From Nonomuraea wenchangensis (GTDB taxonomy: Bacteria; Actinomycetota; Actinomycetes; Streptosporangiales; Streptosporangiaceae), in assembly GCF_900111685.1 (NCBI RefSeq), contig NZ_FOHX01000030.1, positions 1 through 50,988 of the forward strand: DNA of 50,988 bases, written 5' to 3'. Numbering within the stretch: position 1 is the first letter of the stretch; each line of letters opens with the position of its first letter. Below are positions 45,139 through 50,988 of this stretch, piece by piece. Made by a program: the position numbers and the translations under genes. The notes below the pieces were generated by a model. It was not told the origin of the DNA. It worked only from the letters and a program-made list of their open reading frames with translations, and searched no databases.

Positions 45139-45198
45139 CGCTCAGTCAGAAGCCATCTGCCTGCGATAGGTCTTCGGCAGCCAGCGATGTCGGTGCGG

Positions 45199-45468
45199 TC
45201 ATGGACAGGGGCGAAATCGGCACGAACAAGGCAGACAGTCTATCAAGTCTTCCTTGACACTCCACATGGCGGAAAGGGGATGCCGAAGCAGCAGAGCATA
45301 CTCAGCTCCGTTTGGACCGGCACCCCACCAAAGCGGCTCCGAATGCGTGAATCGCGTCATCCAAGCTTCGACTGGGACGCCAATGGCTTCGAAACCGGCA
45401 GACACAGGGCCAGGCTCCAGCAGCGCTGGCACCAAACGAAGCCTAGCGTGCCCTGTACTCCGCGTCAT
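45199..45468 (-). CDS. Hypothetical protein fragment
   Basis: About 89 residues starting MTRSTGHARLRLVPALLEPGP, followed by SEPLWWGAGPNGAEYALLLRH, have plausible composition, but the frame ends in RFRPCP without a recognisable fold. It could be the N-terminus of the fragment that lies downstream, separated from it by a frameshift near 45180. It is divergent from the large ATPase gene, with about 65 bp between the starts. Confidence 0.3.
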   Translation of the reverse strand: MTRSTGHARLRLVPALLEPGPVSAGFEAIGVPVEAWMTRFTHSEPLWWGAGPNGAEYALLLRHPLSAMWSVKEDLIDCLPCSCRFRPCP

Positions 45469-45533
45469 CGCGTCGTCACGGCGCTCAGTATTGGGCCTTG
45501 CACTGTGGACTCTGGTCGACGTATGGAGAACAT

Positions 45534-48188
45534 ATGAGGAGCATCGCCTTTGTTGATCGGGTGGAACACGTAGACAAGCTGATGGAGCTGACGGAAGACG
45601 TCTACCGAGGACAAAGCCGTGCTCTTGTAGTCGAAGGACCACTCGGAATTGGCAAATCAGCCCTTCTCGATGAACTTGTACGTCTTACACAGCTGTGTAC
45701 CGCGGAACCGACTATCCGAATGATTCGCGCCAGGTGTCAGGCATTTGTTGGTGAAACCAATGCCTACGGGCCCGTGATGGCCATCTTCAATGCTCTTCAT
45801 CCGCCGAGGGCCGTCCGCCACATCAAGTATGCGGCTGTGCAGCATCTACCCGAACTCGTTGGGTCGCTGCCTCTAGTGGGCCCGGCCCTTGCAGCCGCGG
45901 CGCAGATCACCCAGGCAGCCATTGATTCTGGTTCTGTGCAGGGGGACAGTTTGCTGCCGTACCGGCAAAGCGTCGCTCATGGTCTTGCGTCGGCATTGGT
46001 GGATGCCCTGGTGAATGCTGGACCGACATTGGTGATAGTCGATGATGTGCAGTGGATCGACCCCAGCAGCCTGCTTGTGTTCGACCATTTCATCGAGCAG
46101 TCCTGGGGTCACCCGGTGGGTGTTGTGCTGATTCACGAGACGAATCAGGATAGCGGTCCGCCATCCGAAGGAGCAACGGTCAGGGAGTTCCTCGACCGGT
46201 GGCAACTCCAGGGACGCCTGGAGCGGATTACCCTCGGCGCCCTATCAGACGGCGCCGTGGCGGAACTCGTGCGCCTTTATCACGGCCCCGATATCGCTAC
46301 ATCAACTTTGACCCGGCTCAGCCGGCTCACCGGTGGGCGACCTGCTTATGTCGTTCAGCTCCTGCCTTTGATGAGGACCGATGGCGGGCTCGATGGCCCG
46401 CTACCAGAAGCCTTGCGCCGAGCGGTTCGGCGGCCGTTGGCGCTACTGGAAACCTCTGACCGGGAATTGCTGATCGTAGCTGCCACCCAGGGATCCACTT
46501 TCCTGGCTCCGCTTGTTGCCCGAGCGGCCGATCTAGAGGAGCAGGAAGTCCAGGACAGGCTTCATCGGCTCTCGCGGGAGAGTGGATTTATCTCAGCGGC
46601 ACCGAATCCCGACTGGGCGCCCCTTGCCGACTGCTATCAGTTCGACTGTCTTCTGCTTCAGAAGGAGCTGTATGCAGAGCAGAGTCCCAGCCGGCGTCGG
46701 CAACGTCACACAAAGATCGCCGAAGGGCTTATGGCGCTCGGCCATGAGCTTCCTTTGGATGCCCGACTCGATTGTGTCCGCCACTTCCGTTCGGGCGTCC
46801 CGCATCCAGCCTCTGGAACCGAGCACCTTAAACTGGCCAAGGATGTGGCGGTCAAGGGACTGTCCTTTGCTGAGGCGGAGACACTGTGTCGCTTCGCGGT
46901 CCAAGAGATCGAGCGTCTGCCAGAGCGAGCCTCTCACCGGGACTCTCTGATGGCGCAGGCCGTAGAGCTCCTCCTCAACATCACCGAGATCCACTGGCAG
47001 GCACGGCGGCGTCCCAAGGGCGACGACCTGGAAGGTCTAGCCGCACACGCCGAGGAGGCGGCTCGCCGCTGCGGCGACCCCGTCCTGACGGCACGCACGG
47101 TCATGCTTCACGGCAAAGTCCTCCTACACACTCAGGGACTAGTGCCCTCACTGGACATGCTGAAGCTAGCGGTGGAACTCGCCCGAGACACTGACAACTC
47201 TCTGGCACTCTTCGTCGCCCTTGCCGAGTACGGGCGTCAGCTGCCAAAGCGCGACTTGATCGGTGGCCTTACAGTGCTCCGGGAAGCCCAACGGCTCTAC
47301 GAGACCGACCCCCGTCTCCGCAACTTGTCTGATCCAGTCCTTCGCCATGCCCGCAACCTCACCGACATGCAGTTGGGAGTAAATCTCTTCGATGCTGGGG
47401 ATTTCGGGGCGGCGCTGGTACACCTCACCGCATGTGTGGAACGCCTGCGCGAGGATCCGCTAAATGCGGAGCTTCCTATCGCGCTCAACTACCTTGCTCA
47501 GTTGTACGCAGCCATGGGGGATGCAGACACGGCGGAGAACGCCCTGCGGGAAGCTCTGTCCTTCGAGGAGACTCGCGGCGGACTCAGCGGCTGGCACGCC
47601 TACAACAGCGCCCTCCTTGCTCGGCTCATAGCATTTGATCCAGCCCGCAGGCACGCCTGTCAGCCGATGCTTGCGGAGGCATGGCGGGAAACCGAGCAAA
47701 CCTGGCTGCTCAACCTCGTCCCCATCGTCCGTAACCTCTACGCCGAGGTGCTACTTCTACTTGGCGACACCGATCCAGCTCTGCTGAACCAGTCGCTGGC
47801 TCTCGCTGAAGAAACCATCGAAGAGACTCGACGAACAGGCATGATCCGGAGTGAGATCGCGGCGCTTTCCCTGATCAGTCGGATCCGTCATCTGCGTGGC
47901 GAGACTGAGGCCGCCGCAGTATTGGCCCGAGATGCCCTCGACATTCTCCGGCGTGTAGGAGATCTACCCGCGTTGCGTACCGAAGAGGTCCTCCACCATG
48001 CCGCAGAGGTGCTGGAAACCGTCGGTCACAGCCAGGAAACTGTCATGTGGCTGCGCGCCGACGTACAGGACCGTGTACAACGTATTGCCGACAGTATTAC
48101 GGATTGTGCACAACGAGCCCGTTACCTGCAGCATTCCCCGCTCAACCAAAAACTCCCTTATCTGAGCGAGCAGCCGGACAGGACTTGA
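45534..48188 (+). CDS. Large AAA_16 ATPase with TPR-like region, no LuxR tail
   Basis: The 884-residue protein starts at ATG 45534. The N-terminal AAA_16 domain has Walker A GPLGIGKS at 35-42 and Walker B TLVIVDDVQWIDPSS near 165, followed by a helical winged-type region (LARLTGGRPAYVVQLL). The C-terminal 450 residues are Ala/Leu-rich helices typical of TPR arrays (LAQLYAAMGDADTAENALREAL, LYAEVLLLLGDTDPALLNQSL). It has the layout of LuxR-type LAL regulators, yet the C-terminal HTH is missing: it ends YLSEQPDRT. This points either to a STAND-like sensor without DNA binding or to loss of the last domain. It is convergent with the second DUF2075 gene. Confidence 0.75.
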   Translation: MRSIAFVDRVEHVDKLMELTEDVYRGQSRALVVEGPLGIGKSALLDELVRLTQLCTAEPTIRMIRARCQAFVGETNAYGPVMAIFNALHPPRAVRHIKYAAVQHLPELVGSLPLVGPALAAAAQITQAAIDSGSVQGDSLLPYRQSVAHGLASALVDALVNAGPTLVIVDDVQWIDPSSLLVFDHFIEQSWGHPVGVVLIHETNQDSGPPSEGATVREFLDRWQLQGRLERITLGALSDGAVAELVRLYHGPDIATSTLTRLSRLTGGRPAYVVQLLPLMRTDGGLDGPLPEALRRAVRRPLALLETSDRELLIVAATQGSTFLAPLVARAADLEEQEVQDRLHRLSRESGFISAAPNPDWAPLADCYQFDCLLLQKELYAEQSPSRRRQRHTKIAEGLMALGHELPLDARLDCVRHFRSGVPHPASGTEHLKLAKDVAVKGLSFAEAETLCRFAVQEIERLPERASHRDSLMAQAVELLLNITEIHWQARRRPKGDDLEGLAAHAEEAARRCGDPVLTARTVMLHGKVLLHTQGLVPSLDMLKLAVELARDTDNSLALFVALAEYGRQLPKRDLIGGLTVLREAQRLYETDPRLRNLSDPVLRHARNLTDMQLGVNLFDAGDFGAALVHLTACVERLREDPLNAELPIALNYLAQLYAAMGDADTAENALREALSFEETRGGLSGWHAYNSALLARLIAFDPARRHACQPMLAEAWRETEQTWLLNLVPIVRNLYAEVLLLLGDTDPALLNQSLALAEETIEETRRTGMIRSEIAALSLISRIRHLRGETEAAAVLARDALDILRRVGDLPALRTEEVLHHAAEVLETVGHSQETVMWLRADVQDRVQRIADSITDCAQRARYLQHSPLNQKLPYLSEQPDRT

Positions 48189-48303
48189 CGTGGTGCTTGC
48201 TCAACATGGGAGGCATACGCAGGATAGTGAGGGCGAGCAGCAAGGACCATCAGGGCCTCACGGCAGCTCAAACTAGGTGCACGTAAAGTTGATCCGTGAT
48301 CGT

Positions 48304-50130
48304 CTACCGCGGAGTGTTCATGGGTACGCCGTCATAGTCGAGCAGACAGGCACCGAGCTTGGCCAGCATCACGTTAGTGGTGCGATCGACGGAGTACAAC
48401 ACGGTGCCGCGCATTCCGCGGGTAGCAAGCACCCTGTACGTGTTGCGCACCAGGAAGTCGAAGTCGGGCGCGTCCTCGACCGCTCTGTCGCGGTTCTGGC
48501 TAACGTCGGCCTCCCAATCTCCGTTGCGCCAGACCAGGTCCGGGCCGAAGATGACGCCAGCCCAGGCGTACTCGAAGCCCTGTGCGGTGTAGATGCAACC
48601 AATCTGGCCGTGGCCGCCTGGATGTGTCGCCCACAGTGTGTGTGGCGGTTTGTCGACGAGGGTGCCGTCTTTGCGGGCGGACGACCAGGGCCAGCAGAAG
48701 CCGGCCGCGATGCGGGCGGTGCTGTTGGTCTCGGCAGCGCGCCTGTAGAGGAACTTCTCCATCGCCTCGGGGGTGGGGGCAACGTACAACTCATAGTTCT
48801 CCAGCGGCCGCCACCGGCGCGGTGGTTCCCCAGCCACCAGCCCGAGCAGCTGTTCGACCCAGCGGATGTACTCCGGGTCGCCGCCGCAACGGAACTGGCT
48901 GCGCAGGTCGATCCGCAGGACCTCGTGCTTCATTTCCTTAGCCGCGTTTTCAATGAGCTGGATGGTGCCGTCTTCGCCGGGGCGCACCACCTGATGCTCG
49001 TCCAGCAGGAAGACGGGTACGTCCGCCGCCTCGATGAGCTGCTTGACCTGGGACGGGCCCGTGCCGGATGCCTGACGTCTGAGCCGGTGCGCCTCGTCGG
49101 CGATGAGCACGTCCAGCTTCGAACGGAGGGTTTCGAAGCTGTTGAAGTACCGGAAGATGCGCCTGGCGCGCGTGTCCTCGCCGGCGTACTCCCACAGCGT
49201 GCGGGTGAAGGATCGGCTGCCGGTGGCGTGCGCGACCTTCAACCCGTCTTTGCTGCACGCGGCCAGCAGTTCTAAGGCGATCACGCTCTTGCCGGTGCCG
49301 GGGCCGCCCACGATCAACACGACTCGCTTGTTGCCTCGACGGCTCGCTGCCAGCTGGGCCTTGACGTACTCAACGGCTTTGCGCTGCTCGTCCAGCAAGG
49401 GGAAGACGGAGCGTCCCCGCACACTCTTGTTGACTGCAGTCATCAGGCTGTCGGTCGGCGACACGCGAGCGGACAGTAGGCCCTGAGCATGCTCGAGTGC
49501 CATTTCGGCCGAGAGGGTCTTCGTGAGCATGGCCGCAAACCGTTCACGTTCCTCCTGTTCCTGGCCGTACATCTTCGTGCGCTTCGCACCGCCCTCCAGC
49601 TCCTGGCTGTCGCCCTGAATGGTCTCAAGAACCGCGGCGGGCATGTTGTGCAGGTTGACCAGGCTCATCACCTTGGCGGTCCGCAGCATCGGCACGAAGT
49701 CGCGCAGAACCTGCCGGTATCCATCAGCCTGGACGGCCGGGTGCAGGCGTGGGTGACGGCCGGGTGCGTTCGGCACGTGCACCATCTGTGTGCCGCGCAC
49801 CGGCCGGACCTGCGACCACTGTTTGTTCTCCACCACCACGACGCAGATCTCGCCGGTCTCGCGCTCGCTTCCGACCAGGACAATGTCCATGCGTACGTCG
49901 CAGATCGGCGCGGTCAGCTCGACCAACACCTGCACGTCTTGCAGGCCGGCGCTGATCAGCAGGTCGATGACGGTGGGGATGCTGCCGCCCCACGAGGCGC
50001 TCTCGCTTTCTCTCGGCTTCGCTCCGTGCATCGCGACGAAGCGTCGGCGCAGTTCCTCGACCAGTTGACCTTGAGCGATGATCTCGGCGAGTTCACCTGC
50101 ACTGCCTTGGTACAGACAACGCAACGCCAC
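48304..50130 (-). CDS. PD-(D/E)XK nuclease - DUF2075 helicase, second paralogue
   Basis: The 608-residue protein has the same plan as the protein at 4507-6384. The N-terminal nuclease-like domain has VRMDIVLVG (Asp82) and VVENKQWSQ, with Glu101-x-Lys103. The helicase has GGPGTGKSVIALELL, DVLIADEAHRLR, VFLLDEHQVVRPGE, QFRCGG, GFCWPWS and YTAQGFEYAW. The two differ at most positions outside the motifs, so they are old paralogues or separate arrivals rather than a recent copy. Start ATG 50130; MALRCLYQGS aligns with the chosen start of the first copy. No GIY-YIG or pyrophosphohydrolase gene accompanies this one. Confidence 0.8.
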   Translation of the reverse strand: MALRCLYQGSAGELAEIIAQGQLVEELRRRFVAMHGAKPRESESASWGGSIPTVIDLLISAGLQDVQVLVELTAPICDVRMDIVLVGSERETGEICVVVVENKQWSQVRPVRGTQMVHVPNAPGRHPRLHPAVQADGYRQVLRDFVPMLRTAKVMSLVNLHNMPAAVLETIQGDSQELEGGAKRTKMYGQEQEERERFAAMLTKTLSAEMALEHAQGLLSARVSPTDSLMTAVNKSVRGRSVFPLLDEQRKAVEYVKAQLAASRRGNKRVVLIVGGPGTGKSVIALELLAACSKDGLKVAHATGSRSFTRTLWEYAGEDTRARRIFRYFNSFETLRSKLDVLIADEAHRLRRQASGTGPSQVKQLIEAADVPVFLLDEHQVVRPGEDGTIQLIENAAKEMKHEVLRIDLRSQFRCGGDPEYIRWVEQLLGLVAGEPPRRWRPLENYELYVAPTPEAMEKFLYRRAAETNSTARIAAGFCWPWSSARKDGTLVDKPPHTLWATHPGGHGQIGCIYTAQGFEYAWAGVIFGPDLVWRNGDWEADVSQNRDRAVEDAPDFDFLVRNTYRVLATRGMRGTVLYSVDRTTNVMLAKLGACLLDYDGVPMNTPR

Positions 50131-50627
50131 GAGACTGCTCCTTCGGAACGACGGCCGACGCAGCGGTCAGCAGACGGGCGGGGGCGAAGGGTGGTGCGAG
50201 CCGTACTGTAGCGATCATTGCTGACAGATTGGGACAGATCAGGGCAGCATCCGTACGCAGATACAAACTGGCGCTTCGGCGGGGCGAACCGCGGACCCGT
50301 CCATCTCCCCTCCAAGCGGTGGGCGGAGCGCGCCCCACCTGCGATCGGGCGGCCGTCACAATGCCCCTGCCGTTCGGCAGCGGTAACCTCGCCAGGTCCT
50401 GCGTACGGGCCGGCAACGACGACTGTCGCGGCGGCACGGTCGTCGGCCATCTCCGCTTGGGAGTCCAGCACGGAGGCCGCCATCAGTGAGGTGCGACTCC
50501 ACTTGATCGCGGTAGAGGTACGCGGTGGGCCATCAGGTATGGGTGACGAAAAGTGGCTGCCGTCAGAGAACCGACCCGCCCCGGCCTCTGGAAACGCCTT
50601 CAGTTACTAGAAGGAGCCTTGCTGGCG
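50131..50627. other. About 500 bp without a supported gene
   Basis: Short overlapping frames are present on both strands, but none has a recognisable domain or start signal. The stretch includes the promoter area of the DUF2075 gene. I see no RNA gene or strong repeat in it. Confidence 0.4.
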
Positions 50628-50830
50628 CTCACTCGGAGCTTTGGCAAGCACCACCTGAAGGCGAGCGCAGTTCGATGGTGCCGGTGGTCAGATACGGCGT
50701 CAGCGGCAGCCGACCAAGCTTCGGTGAGCAAGTGCAGCATGGTTGTGAGTCCGCCACCAGACCGTCCGAGCGCATGCCGCTCGCGGGGACATGTACGGGA
50801 TGATCTTTGGTGTGGCACACGCCGCGCGAG
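50628..50830 (-). pseudogene. IS5-type transposase remnant
   Basis: The minus strand keeps a short conserved transposase piece, HALGRSGGGLTTMLHLLTEA, close to the HALGRSRGGLTTKLHL block of IS5-like elements. It is followed by degraded sequence (HHRTALAFR). No start, catalytic residues or end repeats remain. Confidence 0.5.
50786..50807 (+). repeat. Dispersed 22-nt motif, copy 4 of 4
   Basis: GACATGTACGGGATGATCTT has three changes from the consensus within the first half and an intact second half. It overlaps the edge of the IS5-type remnant. Confidence 0.45.
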
Positions 50831-50846
50831 GCATCTGCCGAGCTCA

Positions 50847-50898
50847 GAGGGGGCATCCCGGCTGTAGAGCCTCCGCTCTCCTAAAGCGGGTGTCGCAG
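50847..50898 (+). other. tRNA-Arg(CCT)-like relic (D and anticodon arms)
   Basis: GTAGAGC followed by an anticodon arm (stem ccgct 50873-50877 / agcgg 50885-50889, 7-nt loop ctcctaa, anticodon CCT) and GTGTCGCAG looks like the 5' two thirds of an actinobacterial tRNA-Arg. The D-loop is too long, the 5' acceptor strand is absent, and where GTTCGAATCC should follow there is acatccgat instead. It is therefore not a working tRNA. The missing 3' part has the sequence of the fragment at 70-91. Confidence 0.4.
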
Positions 50899-50988
50899 AC
50901 ATCCGATCTGCGTAAGTTGTCAAGCCATGGCCTTCGATGGTGGCTGGAAGGCGACATCTTCGTTGTAGGTCACGCCCTTTTGCAGGCA

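Noticed and set aside
1..50988. CRISPR array
   Set aside because: No regularly spaced direct repeats of 24-40 nt and no cas genes were found. The 22-nt motif copies are thousands of bases apart.

Overview
The window is high-GC DNA with many GTG starts and frequent ATGA/GTGA stop-start overlaps. Its gene families are typical of filamentous Actinomycetota: a DUF6571/WXG100-like cassette, PIN_8, AAA-TPR proteins, and IS256/ISL3/IS66/IS5 debris. A Streptosporangiales or Streptomycetales host is most likely, but the sequence alone does not settle the genus. The region reads as a defence island that has been heavily reworked by insertion sequences.

Left arm (1-12.3 kb). A tRNA 3'-end fragment (70-91) with a terminator hairpin opens the window. 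It is followed by a broken DUF4291 gene, a small membrane-anchored protein, a PIN-like RNase, and a fused pair of convergent genes (pyrophosphohydrolase-like and GIY-YIG) that have lost their 3' ends. Next come a PD-(D/E)XK-DUF2075 helicase, a HAD hydrolase, a three-gene overlapping operon (small helical protein, DUF6571 protein, lipoprotein) and an IS256-family element.

Centre (12.8-30.8 kb). An HTH-NTPase-repeat (STAND-like) protein precedes a tightly packed BREX phage-defence operon: truncated restriction-enzyme N-terminus, brxE, brxA, brxB, brxC, pglX (split into two overlapping genes), pglZ and brxL. The operon combines BrxE, otherwise described from type 6 BREX, with BrxL, the hallmark of type 1. 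PglX is divided exactly between the methyltransferase core and the specificity region.

Right arm (30.8-51 kb). IS66 and IS5 remnants and a group II intron with its maturase separate BREX from an Mrr-like endonuclease and a GmrSD/BrxU-like type IV restriction enzyme. Further on are ISL3 and IS256 elements, an ATPase-TOPRIM (DUF4276) pair, a large AAA-TPR protein without the usual LuxR tail, and a second DUF2075 helicase paralogous to the first. A tRNA-Arg(CCT)-like relic lies near the right edge.

Reading the island as a whole: BREX would mark self DNA through split PglX and block phage replication. The Mrr/GmrSD enzymes could restrict modified phage DNA that BREX misses. The two DUF2075 nuclease-helicases, the ATPase-TOPRIM pair and the STAND-like ATPases are candidate additional or abortive-infection modules. 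A 22-nt motif occurs four times, always in the same orientation, at the edges of IS debris.
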